Shown in pieces: positions 34,107 to 43,944 of a stretch of 64,000 bases of DNA. Every line of letters starts with the position of its first letter. The first letter of the stretch is position 1. Origin of the DNA: an uncultured Lachnospiraceae bacterium. GTDB lineage: Bacteria; Bacillota; Clostridia; Lachnospirales; Lachnospiraceae. Made by a program: the position numbers and the translations under genes. The notes beneath the pieces were generated by a model, which had not been told where the DNA came from, ran no database searches, and was given only the letters and a program-made list of their open reading frames with translations. The stretch covers positions 62,001 through 126,000 of the forward strand of contig CALWLA010000001.1 of assembly GCA_944381405.1 (NCBI GenBank), in the 5' to 3' direction.

Positions 34107-34208
34107 GCCCGGAATTCCGGGTGAAATCTGAGATTGCTTAGCGGCCTTCAACTTTGCTCTGCAAAGAGGTTGTTAAGTATCTTTTCTTGTTACGCCTTTA
34201 TTATAGCA
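34107..34208 (-). promoter_or_regulatory. Promoter and leader hairpin of the bL25 gene
   Basis: On the minus strand TGC precedes TATAAT (34200-34208), an extended -10. The roughly 110-base leader ends with the perfect palindrome CCCGGAATTCCGGG just before the ribosome site, which could control translation. The rest of the divergent gap 34209-34400 shows no gene. Confidence 0.55.
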
Positions 34209-34416
34209 CCGCGGCACTGGAAAAGATTCACAAAAACAGGCCCCATAAGAGCCTATTTTCCGAAAAAATTTCATGCTGCATATTTTCTTTTTTCATGCAG
34301 CCCATTTTCTTTGCAGTTTTCCGGCGATCCGCCATTGTGCCCAGAGCCGCTTTGGTATATGATATGGACGGTCTGGTATAGAATGGCTATGACATCATCA
34401 TATAAGGAGATTTTTC

Positions 34417-35556
34417 ATGACAGTTTTCGGAAAGCTTACCGCTTTTATCAAAAAGGAGCCGGTGTTTTTCGCCGCGGCGCTCTGCGCCCTTTTGTCCGCT
34501 CTGATCGTACCGCCGGACGGGGCTTATTTTCAGTATCCGGATTACCGGACCCTGTGCCTGATCTTCTGCCTCATGACGGTGGTGGCGGGGCTCCAGTCCA
34601 TCGGGCTTTTTTCCATCCTGGGCTATCTGCTTCTGAAGCTTGCGGCAGGCCTCAAGAGCCTGTCCCTGCTCCTGGTGTTTCTCTGTTTTTTCAGCTCCAT
34701 GGTGATCACCAACGACGTGGCCCTCATCACCTTTATTCCCTTTACCATCCTGATCTACCGGCTGATCCGCCGGGAGGACCATCTGCTCCGGGTGGTGGTG
34801 CTGGAGACCATCGCCGCAAACCTGGGGAGCATGTCCACGCCCATCGGCAATCCTCAGAACATTTTCCTCTACTCACTGTCCGGCATGTCCTTTTCCCAGT
34901 TTGCCGCAGCCATCCTGCCCTACTCCTTCCTTTCAGCGGCGCTGCTGGCCCTGTGCCTCCTTTGGGGAAAGGGGGAAAAGACCACCCTGAACATCCAGAC
35001 GGACCGGTCCACCATTGAGCGGGATCCCAGATTTTTCCAGAAGCTGGCGGTTTACGGTATCCTGTTCCTTCTGTGCCTGCTGGTGGTCTTTAAGGTGCTG
35101 CCCTATGGCCTTGTGACGGTTTTCCTGCTGGCGGCGATGCTTTTGATGGACAGAAAGGTGCTGCGCTCCGTGGATTATCTGCTGCTTTTGACCTTCCTGT
35201 TTTTCTTCATCTTCGTGGGGAACATCAAGCGCATCGACCTCATCAGCGAGGCCCTTTCCTCCCTGGTGGCCGGCCGGGAGCTTCTTTCCGGCGTTCTCCT
35301 GAGCCAGGTCATCAGCAACGTGCCTGCCGCCATCCTGCTGTCAGGCTTTACTGGCCAATATCAGCCCCTGCTTACCGGCGTCAACCTGGGCGGCCTGGGG
35401 ACTCTGGTGGCCTCCCTGGCGAGCCTCATTTCCTACAAATATTTTTCCCGGGAATTCCCGGAAAAAACCGGCGCCTTCCTCCGGTCCTTTACCGGCTGGA
35501 ACCTGCTGTTTCTCCTTGTACTTCTGGCCGCTGCCCTGCTGCTTTCCGGTTCATGA
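34417..35556 (+). CDS. Ion-transporter (IT) superfamily permease, ArsB/NhaD/CitMHS-like
   Basis: The 379-residue protein has about ten to eleven membrane helices and starts MTVFGKLTAFIKK behind AAGGAG. The helix with SMVITNDVALITFIPFTIL and the re-entrant-type sequence NLGSMSTPIGNPQN are hallmarks of the ion-transporter superfamily, which includes arsenite, citrate and sodium/proton carriers. A second N-P pair, SQVISNVPAAILL, marks the repeat half. Substrate cannot be told. It is one of only two plus-strand genes, and its last 68 bases overlap the end of the convergent gene at 35489. Confidence 0.85.
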   Translation: MTVFGKLTAFIKKEPVFFAAALCALLSALIVPPDGAYFQYPDYRTLCLIFCLMTVVAGLQSIGLFSILGYLLLKLAAGLKSLSLLLVFLCFFSSMVITNDVALITFIPFTILIYRLIRREDHLLRVVVLETIAANLGSMSTPIGNPQNIFLYSLSGMSFSQFAAAILPYSFLSAALLALCLLWGKGEKTTLNIQTDRSTIERDPRFFQKLAVYGILFLLCLLVVFKVLPYGLVTVFLLAAMLLMDRKVLRSVDYLLLLTFLFFFIFVGNIKRIDLISEALSSLVAGRELLSGVLLSQVISNVPAAILLSGFTGQYQPLLTGVNLGGLGTLVASLASLISYKYFSREFPEKTGAFLRSFTGWNLLFLLVLLAAALLLSGS

Positions 35557-38500
35557 TCAGCATCTGCAGCCGGTTTTCGATGTTGGCGAAGCTGACGTCG
35601 GGATCGTAGTCCAGACACAGGATCTGGGCGTCGGGATAAAGCTCCTTCAGTTTTTTGGCAATGCCCCGCCCTACGATGTGGTTGGGGAGGCATCCGAAGG
35701 GCTGCAGGATCACAAAGGCCCGGCAGCCGTTTTTCGCGTGATGCAGGATCTCTGCAGGAATCAGCACCCCTTCCCCCGTATCAAAGGTATGGGGGATGAT
35801 CCCGTCGCTTTCCTTCACCAGCTCCGGCAGCCGTACCGGGGGCTCGTACAGGGGATGGGCCGCCCCTACCCGGTCCGCCATATCGTGCGCCATTTCAAAC
35901 AGCATGTCTGCGATCCGGTAAAAGCCCTTTTCCGTTATGGGTTTATGGATGTGGTACTCCCGGATCTGGGTATCCCTGGCAAAATAGGTCTTTCGGATCA
36001 CGTCGGTCATGTGGGCCTCTATGATCTCAAATCCATTCCGTTCCAGATACCGTTCGATCTCCCGGTTTGCTCCCGGGTGGAAGTTCAGAAGATATTCTCC
36101 CACGATCAGCACTCTTGGCCTGCGGGCCTTTTCATCATAGGGGATCTGCTTCATTTCTTCGATGGCTTTTGCAAAGCCCTGCTCCAGTCCCTTGATTCCG
36201 TCTTTTTCCAACCCTTTGGCAATGAGATCCATCCCTCGCTGAAAGGCTGCGTCCGCGCTTCCGGGCACAAGCTCATAGGGACGGATCCGCCGCAGCAGCG
36301 CCTCCATGGCGTCGATCACCGGCATGGCAAAGGCGATGCGGGCGGAGGTGATGAAATTCATGCGGAAGCCGGGATGCAGGTCGTGGTAGTCCCGGTCGTC
36401 GTTTGTGAGGATGGGCACCTTTGCAAAGCCCGCATCGTCCAGGGCCTTTCTCAGCAGGGCGGAATAATGGGTCAGACGGCAGTCTCCCACATACTTCGCC
36501 ATGGCTACCGCCACATGATCCAGGTCGTATCTGCCGCTTTTCAGGGCGGAGATGGCCTCTCCGATGACGATCTGGGCCGGGAAGCAGATGTCGTTGTGGA
36601 CGTAACGTTTTCCGTAGGCGATGGCCTCCTCCCGGCCGATCTCCAGCGGCACTGCCTTAAGTCCCTGGGCGGACATGGCCGCCGACATGACCCGGCTGAA
36701 GGCATGGGAGGTATTGGGCACCAGCACCACCCGTTCCCTTTTATCCTGTTTTTCAAATTTCACCGGATAGGGATCCGGCAGAGGCCGGGGCTTTCTTTCC
36801 TCCTCCTTCTGCCATTCGGAAAGCCTTGCGCCCTTCCGTTCTTCCTCCTCCTGCTTCCGGTTTCGCCGAAGCTGCAGGGTCTCCAGGAAGGAACGGACCC
36901 GGATGCGCAGCGGTCCCTGGACGTCGCTTTCGTCGAGCTTCAGCACCAGAGGCGTTTTTCCGGATATCTCCCGCATCATGCGGGCGATCTCATCCGACAG
37001 GTAAGCGTCGTGGCCACAGCCGAAGCTGACGATCTGGACGTATTCCAGCGCCGGATCCTCTGCTGCCAGTACCGCTGCGGACAGCATCCTGGCATGAAAA
37101 TTGTTGACGATGTCCAGACGGCTCTGGCTCAGGTCCGTTTCCCCGATGAGGGGCAGGGAATCCGCCGTCAGCACCGGGATTCCCATGGAGGTAAAGAGTC
37201 CCGGCAGGCTGTGGTTCACCAGAGAATCGTTCTGGTAGGGCCGGGAGGCCAGCACCACCGCAAAGCGGCCCTCTGCCCGCACCTCCTCCAGCACCCGCGC
37301 TGCATACTCCCGCAGGCTCCGGAGGAAATCCTTCTGAGCCTTTTCCGCAGCCCGCATGGCTGCCCTGGTAGCCTTTGGAGCGATGCCGAAGCGATCCTGC
37401 AGATACTGCTGGAGCTGCTTTCTCCTGTCTCCGTCGGTATACCAGTAAAAGAGAGGCGTTTCCATGGGTACCCCGAATCGCTCCATGGGATCGTCGGAGT
37501 TTTTCAGCACAAAGGGATACCCTTTTACCACCGCGCACATGGATTCGCTGGTTTTTTCCGTATTTTCCGACTTCATGACAGCAACGGAGGGCATGAAGAT
37601 GAAATCCACTTTTTTCTCCGCCAGATTCCGGATGTGTCCGTGGACCAGCTTGGCGGGGAAGCAGACCGTGTCGGAGGTGACAGAGGCCAGGCCTCTTTCA
37701 TAGAGCTTCCTGGTGCTGTGGTCGGAAAACTGCACCGTAAAGCCCAGGGAACGGAACAAGGTGTTCCAGAAGGGCATGGTCTCCCAGAATGCGAGGACTC
37801 GGGGCAGTCCCACCACCATATTCCTTTTCGGGCACACCTGCTCCGCCGGGTACTCCTGGAACAGGAGCTTTTCCCTAATCTGAAAAAGATCCGGCGCGTT
37901 CTGCCGCCTGCGGGGAGCCTGAACCCCCTCCGGCAGCACCGCGCCCCGCTCGCAGCGGTTGTTGGTGACCCAGGCGTTTCCGTTGGAGAAACGGACGATG
38001 GTGCGCTTGCAATGGTTGCCACAGTAGGGGCAGGGAACGTTTTCCTCCTCGGTATAGGAGAAATCCAGAAGCCCATGGAACCCGATAAAGCTGCGATGGG
38101 CCTCCCCCTTCCGCTCCGCCTCTTCCATATGCTCCTTTGTGAGAAGGGCTGCGCCGATGGCTCCCATCAGGCCGGGATAGGGGGCTCTCGTCACTTCCTT
38201 CCCGATATACTGCTCCAGGGCCCTCAGCACCGCATCGTTCCGGAAGGTGCCTCCCTGTACCACGATCCTGTCTCCCAGAGAATCGATATTGGAGATCCGG
38301 ATCACCTTGGTAAAGACGTTGTCGATGATGGACCGGCAAAGCCCCGCCATGATGTCCTCCGGCTGCTTGCCGCAGCGCTGGGCCGTTACGATGCTGCTGT
38401 TCATAAAGACGGTGCAGCGGCTGCCCAGGGCCGCCGGATACTTTGACCGGAAGGCTTCCCGGGCGATCTGCTCCGCCGGGATGTGGAGGGAGGCGGCAAA

Positions 38501-39916
38501 GTTTTCCAGGAAGGAGCCGCAGCCAGAGGAGCATGCCTCGTTCACCACGATGTTGGTGATGACGCCCTGATCCAGCCAGATGGCCTTCATATCCTGTCCG
38601 CCGATGTCCAGCACAAAGCTGGCATCCGGCACATATTTCTCCACGGCTCTGGCATGGGCCACGGTTTCCACCCCGTGATACTCCGTGGAAAAGGCCTTCT
38701 GGAACATGAGCTCTCCGTAGCCGGTGGTACCGGCCCCCAGGATCTCCAGACTGGCCCCTACAGCCTGATATTTCCGGAAGATATCAAGCAGGGCCTCCCG
38801 CACCACCTTGAGGGGCTGGCCCTGATTGTTGGCATAAAAATGATCCAGCAGATTTTCCTGTTCATCCAACAGGACCAGCTTGGAGGTGGTGCTGCCGGAA
38901 TCGATTCCGAGCCAGGCTCTGACATGCTCCCCCCGCTTCGGCTCATAGGAGGTTAAGGGAAGCCGTCTGTGCCTTTCCAAAAACCGGTCCCGTTCCTCCT
39001 CTGTTTCAAAAAGAGGCGGCGTGCTCTCTCCGCCCTCCGGCGCTTCCTGCTCCGTTTCCCTAAGACGGGAAAGGAGTCCTTCCAGGTCAACAGGCTTCCT
39101 TTGCCCGGGACCTGCCAGCACCGGAAGGGAAAGGGCCGCGCCATAGGCGATCATCAGCTCCGGCCGCTCCGGAAGGATGATATCCTCCTCCGAAAGGCCC
39201 AGCCGCTCCGAAAACACCTGTACCAGGGCCGGATTAAAGGTCAGGGGGCCGCCCTCAAAGATCACCGGCCCCTTGATATCCATGCCCTGGGCCAGCCCGC
39301 CGATGGTCTGCTTGGCGATGGCGTGAAAGGCGGAAAGGGCCAGATTTTCCTTGGAAACGCCCTGATTCAGCAGGGGCTGGATATCGGTCTTTGCGTAGAC
39401 ACCGCAGCGGCCGGAAACATCGTAAAGGGTATGCCCTGCTTCTGCCAGGGCGTTCATCTGCTCCACAGGCACGCCAAGGACGGAGGCGATCTCGTCGATA
39501 AAGGCCCCCGTTCCGCCGGCACAGCTGCCGTTCATCCGCATGTCTGAGGTTTCCGGCGCGCCGGTTTCTTCATCCCTTCGGAAAAAAATGATCTTGGCGT
39601 CCTGTCCTCCCAGCTCTATGGCCGTATTGGTCATTGGATACAGCCTGCGGATGGCCTCGGAATTGGCCACCACCTCCTGCACATAGGGAAGCCCCAGCCC
39701 TTCGGAAAGCTGCTTTGCCCCGGAGCCTGTCAGGATCAGATACAGGCTTGCCTTTGGGAATTCCTTTTTGATCTGCTCCAGGCATTCCCGCACGCTACGC
39801 ACCTGTACCGCCCCATGTCTTTTATAGGAACCATAGACCGGTCTGCCGGTCTCCACATCCAGGGCCAGGGCCTTTGTGGTGGTGGAGCCGACGTCAATTC
39901 CAACGTAAAGTTCCAT
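35489..39916 (-). CDS. Large acyl-CoA dehydratase activase-related fusion: two BadF/BcrA-type ATPase domains plus DUF2229/dehydratase-like cluster domains
   Basis: The 1475-residue protein starts MELYVGIDVGSTTTKA. Domain 1 (about 1-265) is an ASKHA ATPase with cluster-type cysteines C132 (GSCAGGTG) and C171 (GRCGVYAK). Domain 2 (about 335-600) repeats it with GIDSGSTTSKL, C462/C466 (ACSSGCGS) and C501 (SRCTVF). A cysteine cluster CPYCGNHCKRT with NRCERGA follows, then a DUF2229-type segment (VGLPRVLAFWETMPFW) and a C-terminal part resembling 2-hydroxyacyl-CoA dehydratase D subunits. Relatives couple ATP hydrolysis to low-potential electron transfer; some carry a double-cubane [8Fe-9S] cluster. 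No dehydratase operon is adjacent, so the electron acceptor is unknown. Confidence 0.9.
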   Translation of the reverse strand: MELYVGIDVGSTTTKALALDVETGRPVYGSYKRHGAVQVRSVRECLEQIKKEFPKASLYLILTGSGAKQLSEGLGLPYVQEVVANSEAIRRLYPMTNTAIELGGQDAKIIFFRRDEETGAPETSDMRMNGSCAGGTGAFIDEIASVLGVPVEQMNALAEAGHTLYDVSGRCGVYAKTDIQPLLNQGVSKENLALSAFHAIAKQTIGGLAQGMDIKGPVIFEGGPLTFNPALVQVFSERLGLSEEDIILPERPELMIAYGAALSLPVLAGPGQRKPVDLEGLLSRLRETEQEAPEGGESTPPLFETEEERDRFLERHRRLPLTSYEPKRGEHVRAWLGIDSGSTTSKLVLLDEQENLLDHFYANNQGQPLKVVREALLDIFRKYQAVGASLEILGAGTTGYGELMFQKAFSTEYHGVETVAHARAVEKYVPDASFVLDIGGQDMKAIWLDQGVITNIVVNEACSSGCGSFLENFAASLHIPAEQIAREAFRSKYPAALGSRCTVFMNSSIVTAQRCGKQPEDIMAGLCRSIIDNVFTKVIRISNIDSLGDRIVVQGGTFRNDAVLRALEQYIGKEVTRAPYPGLMGAIGAALLTKEHMEEAERKGEAHRSFIGFHGLLDFSYTEEENVPCPYCGNHCKRTIVRFSNGNAWVTNNRCERGAVLPEGVQAPRRRQNAPDLFQIREKLLFQEYPAEQVCPKRNMVVGLPRVLAFWETMPFWNTLFRSLGFTVQFSDHSTRKLYERGLASVTSDTVCFPAKLVHGHIRNLAEKKVDFIFMPSVAVMKSENTEKTSESMCAVVKGYPFVLKNSDDPMERFGVPMETPLFYWYTDGDRRKQLQQYLQDRFGIAPKATRAAMRAAEKAQKDFLRSLREYAARVLEEVRAEGRFAVVLASRPYQNDSLVNHSLPGLFTSMGIPVLTADSLPLIGETDLSQSRLDIVNNFHARMLSAAVLAAEDPALEYVQIVSFGCGHDAYLSDEIARMMREISGKTPLVLKLDESDVQGPLRIRVRSFLETLQLRRNRKQEEEERKGARLSEWQKEEERKPRPLPDPYPVKFEKQDKRERVVLVPNTSHAFSRVMSAAMSAQGLKAVPLEIGREEAIAYGKRYVHNDICFPAQIVIGEAISALKSGRYDLDHVAVAMAKYVGDCRLTHYSALLRKALDDAGFAKVPILTNDDRDYHDLHPGFRMNFITSARIAFAMPVIDAMEALLRRIRPYELVPGSADAAFQRGMDLIAKGLEKDGIKGLEQGFAKAIEEMKQIPYDEKARRPRVLIVGEYLLNFHPGANREIERYLERNGFEIIEAHMTDVIRKTYFARDTQIREYHIHKPITEKGFYRIADMLFEMAHDMADRVGAAHPLYEPPVRLPELVKESDGIIPHTFDTGEGVLIPAEILHHAKNGCRAFVILQPFGCLPNHIVGRGIAKKLKELYPDAQILCLDYDPDVSFANIENRLQMLIMNRKAAGQRPEVQGETAGSSR

Positions 39917-39990
39917 TGTGTTTCAGTTTCCTCCGATTTGTCCTCTTTCTCCTGTACCTGCAGATATACGACTCTGCTTCAAAAACCAGA

Positions 39991-40023
39991 AAAGGGCCGA
40001 AGGCAGGAGGTCCTGCTTCGGCC
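39991..40023 (-). terminator. Intrinsic terminator of groESL
   Basis: GGCCGAA-GCAGGA pairs with TCCTGC-TTCGGCC around a GG loop (39995-40023, one bulged G). On the minus strand it is followed by CTTTTC. It lies 43 bases after the groEL stop. Confidence 0.85.
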
Positions 40024-40065
40024 ATCTTCTTATTCATCTCAATGCTCAGTCCAAATGGCGGGCCA

Positions 40066-41727
<1,662 letters not shown>

Positions 41728-42012
41728 TTACTGAATGATCGCCAGTATGTCGGACTGCTTTACGATCAGATATTTCTCGCCTTCCAGCTCGACCTCGGTG
41801 CCGGAATACTTGGAATAAACCACCTTATCCCCTTCCTTCACCTGCATCTTGACTTCTTTGCCGTCCACCACGCCGCCGGGGCCTGCCGCAACGACCTCGC
41901 CCTGGGCCGGTTTCTCCTTGTCCTGACCCGGCAGCACGATGCCGCTCTTGGTGGTCTCCTCAGCCTGCAGTTTCTTAAGTACAACCTTGTCGTCAAGTGG
42001 AACTAACCTCAT
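41728..42012 (-). CDS. groES: Co-chaperonin GroES
   Basis: Start set at the ATG giving MRLVPLDDKVVLKKL, directly behind AGGAGG; the 25 residues read upstream are leader sequence. The 94-residue protein has the mobile loop region EETTKSGIVLPGQ and the closing KYLIVKQSDILAI. It caps the GroEL ring. It is the first gene of the groESL operon, with a CIRCE element and a consensus promoter upstream. Confidence 0.98.
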   Translation of the reverse strand: MRLVPLDDKVVLKKLQAEETTKSGIVLPGQDKEKPAQGEVVAAGPGGVVDGKEVKMQVKEGDKVVYSKYSGTEVELEGEKYLIVKQSDILAIIQ

Positions 42013-42099
42013 GTCTAAAGCCTCCTGAATCTTTCTTTCAATCTGATTTTTTTCTGCGGGAAGAATGTCCTTTTTGACTTCTCCCACTCACTGGAGCAT

Positions 42100-42128
42100 A
42101 TTATAATCCGTCTTGTTAGCACTGTCAA
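42100..42128 (-). promoter_or_regulatory. Consensus sigma-A promoter of groESL
   Basis: TTGACA (42123-42128) and TATAAT (42100-42105) on the minus strand are perfect hexamers with 17-base spacing, about 90 bases before the groES start. Confidence 0.9.
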
Positions 42129-42142
42129 GCTTCGAGTGCTGA
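42116..42142. promoter_or_regulatory. CIRCE operator for HrcA
   Basis: TTAGCACTG-N9-GAGTGCTGA matches the CIRCE consensus TTAGCACTC-N9-GAGTGCTAA with two changes. It overlaps the -35 box of groESL, the expected place for heat-shock repression by HrcA. Confidence 0.92.
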
Positions 42143-42171
42143 TTATTTTCTAAACTTTTTCTAAACAACGG

Positions 42172-42210
42172 AAAAGGGACCAACAGGTTGTCTGTTCCGC
42201 CGTCCCTTTT
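42172..42210 (-). terminator. Intrinsic terminator of the Pel-like operon
   Basis: AAAAGGGAC (42172-42180) pairs with GTCCCTTTT (42202-42210), with an inner AACAG/CTGTT stem. On the minus strand the last T residues follow the stem. It starts 15 bases after the stop of the last DivIVA-type gene. Confidence 0.8.
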
Positions 42211-42225
42211 GTTCCTGAAACCCTT

Positions 42226-42960
42226 TTAGTTTTCTTTGTCCGAAGGCTCGTTTTCCGTATCGCCGCAGTCCAGAAGCTCCACCGCCTGATCGTCCGTGTA
42301 GATGTCGGAAAGCTGCAGGGGCATGTTCCGCACCACTCTGCCCAGCTGCTCGTATACGTCGATGAGGTTGTACTGGGCCTGCTTGACGGAATCCAGATAA
42401 GCCTCCAGCCGTTCTCTGGCTGCATTCAGTCTGGCATCCTCCTCCAGCCGTTTCCGCTCGATCTCCTGCTCTGCATTGAGCTTATAGCTTTCGGCGTTCA
42501 GCCGCGCAGCGTCGGTGATGTCCTTGGCCCCGGTACGGGCAGAGGTGGTGATCTCGTCCGCATCTTTTTTTGCCAGACTGATGATCTCCTCGGCGTTTTT
42601 GCTGGCCTCCTGCACCATCGCTCTGGCCTGAGCCTTCATCCCTGCCATCAGGTCCACAAAATCTGAATAGCCCGTTTCGTACTTTTTCAGCCGTTCCTGG
42701 CTGCCGGAAAATTCCTCCTCCAGCCCTTTCAGCCGCTGATGTTCTTCTTCCAGTTCTCTTTTCTGGAACTGGGCCTTTTGTGCTTCCTCCTCCTGGACCC
42801 GCAGTTTTTCCCGCAGTTCCTCGATCAGGCGGTCCTTTTCCAGCAGGCTGTCGGTATTCTTTCTTTTCAAAGTTTCCAATTCTTCCGTCAGGCTGCTGAC
42901 ATATTCGTCTACTTCCGCCTTTTGATATCCGTTAAAAAATACGCTTCGAAATTCCTTCAT
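42226..42960 (-). CDS. DivIVA-domain protein (copy 1, last gene of the Pel-like operon)
   Basis: The 244-residue protein opens with FRSVFFNGYQKAEVDEYV, the membrane-binding DivIVA-type N-terminus. An almost continuous coiled coil follows (about residues 25-205), with a break near 90-110. DivIVA-like proteins sense negatively curved membrane and recruit partners to poles or septa. It starts 30 bases after the related protein at 42991. Being last in the polysaccharide operon it could position that machine. It is not necessarily the main cell-division DivIVA, which usually lies near ftsZ/sepF. Confidence 0.85.
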   Translation of the reverse strand: MKEFRSVFFNGYQKAEVDEYVSSLTEELETLKRKNTDSLLEKDRLIEELREKLRVQEEEAQKAQFQKRELEEEHQRLKGLEEEFSGSQERLKKYETGYSDFVDLMAGMKAQARAMVQEASKNAEEIISLAKKDADEITTSARTGAKDITDAARLNAESYKLNAEQEIERKRLEEDARLNAARERLEAYLDSVKQAQYNLIDVYEQLGRVVRNMPLQLSDIYTDDQAVELLDCGDTENEPSDKEN

Positions 42961-42990
42961 CGTTCTGTTCCTCGTATTTCCTTTTTCCGC

Positions 42991-43929
42991 TTATAAACTG
43001 AAACCGCCGGTATCCTCCAGCGATGCCAGAAGTCCCGCTGCCTTCTCCTTGATGTCCCGCAGGGACTGGTATGCCTTTTCATGGTATCCGTGATCCGGAT
43101 CTGGTTCTTCCGGTTCTTCCTGTTCCTGTGTGTTTTCTTCTTCCGCGGGTTCCGCTTCTTCCACAAGTTCCCTTTCCGGCACCTTGGCTTCCGCGGCCAG
43201 GGCTGCTTCCGGCAGTTTTTCCTCGGGGCCTGCCTCCGGTTCCGGATTTGGCTTAGGCGCAGGGATCTCCACTTCGATCTCCGTCGCAGCCGCCGGCTCG
43301 AACTCAGGCTCAGATTCAGGCTCGGCTTCCGGTTCTGATTCCGGCTCTGGTTCAGGTTCGATTTCTAATTCTATTTTGGGCTCGGGTCCCGGTTCGATTT
43401 CCGATTTCGGCTCCGCCTCGGCTTTCAGCTCTGCTTCCCATTCCGGTTCGGTTTGCGGTTTTGCTTCCCGTTCCGCAAGGCCGGACATGTATTCCCGAAG
43501 CTGCCGAATCTCCTTTTTCAGTTCTTCTTCCAGAGCCTCGTTGCTTTTCTTAAGCTCTGTCAGAAGTTCCTGCAGGCGGGCATCCCTGTCCAGAGTTTCT
43601 TCCTTCCAGCGCTGCTCCGCTTCCGCCCGGGCTTTTTCGGCGGCTTCTGTATCCACCGCAGCCTGAGCCGCTTCCTGCATGCCCAAAGGCGCTTCTTCCT
43701 TTTCCGCCTCCAGCCTGCTGTTTTCCTCCTTCAGCCGGGCAAGGGCCTCCCGAAGCTCGTTTCCCGCCGCGATCTCTTTTTCCAGCTGCGCTTTGATACC
43801 GCTGTTTTCCTTTTTGTTCAGGATCCGGATCGTTTCGTTCTCGTTTTCCAGGGAGCGTATATAATCCATTACGTCTTCTTTTTGATAGCCGCCGAACACG
43901 GTGGTCCGAAATATGTCCTTTTTGCTCAT
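42991..43929 (-). CDS. DivIVA-like protein with Glu-Pro-rich repeat region (copy 2)
   Basis: The 312-residue protein shares the DivIVA-type start ([18 protein letters not shown]) and a coiled coil up to about residue 150. From about 155 to 270 it is a low-complexity acidic segment built from EPE, EPESEPE and similar units. It ends with a short helical tail ([18 protein letters not shown]). The repeat is probably extended and disordered, acting as a spacer or binding platform. It lies 15 bases after the DUF4832 gene and 30 bases before its paralogue. No known named homologue is recognised beyond the N-terminus. Confidence 0.8.
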   Translation of the reverse strand: MSKKDIFRTTVFGGYQKEDVMDYIRSLENENETIRILNKKENSGIKAQLEKEIAAGNELREALARLKEENSRLEAEKEEAPLGMQEAAQAAVDTEAAEKARAEAEQRWKEETLDRDARLQELLTELKKSNEALEEELKKEIRQLREYMSGLAEREAKPQTEPEWEAELKAEAEPKSEIEPGPEPKIELEIEPEPEPESEPEAEPESEPEFEPAAATEIEVEIPAPKPNPEPEAGPEEKLPEAALAAEAKVPERELVEEAEPAEEENTQEQEEPEEPDPDHGYHEKAYQSLRDIKEKAAGLLASLEDTGGFSL

Positions 43930-43944
43930 TGTGCCGGTACCTCC

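Noticed and set aside
35516-38446. Open plus-strand frame of 976 codons opposite the large activase fusion
   Set aside because: It is the antisense image of a GC-rich coding gene with clear domains; it lacks a ribosome site and has Cys/His/Gln-rich composition typical of shadow frames.
43130-43666. Serine-rich plus-strand frame opposite the Glu-Pro repeat
   Set aside because: Its repeats simply mirror the EPE codons of the minus-strand gene; no start signal.
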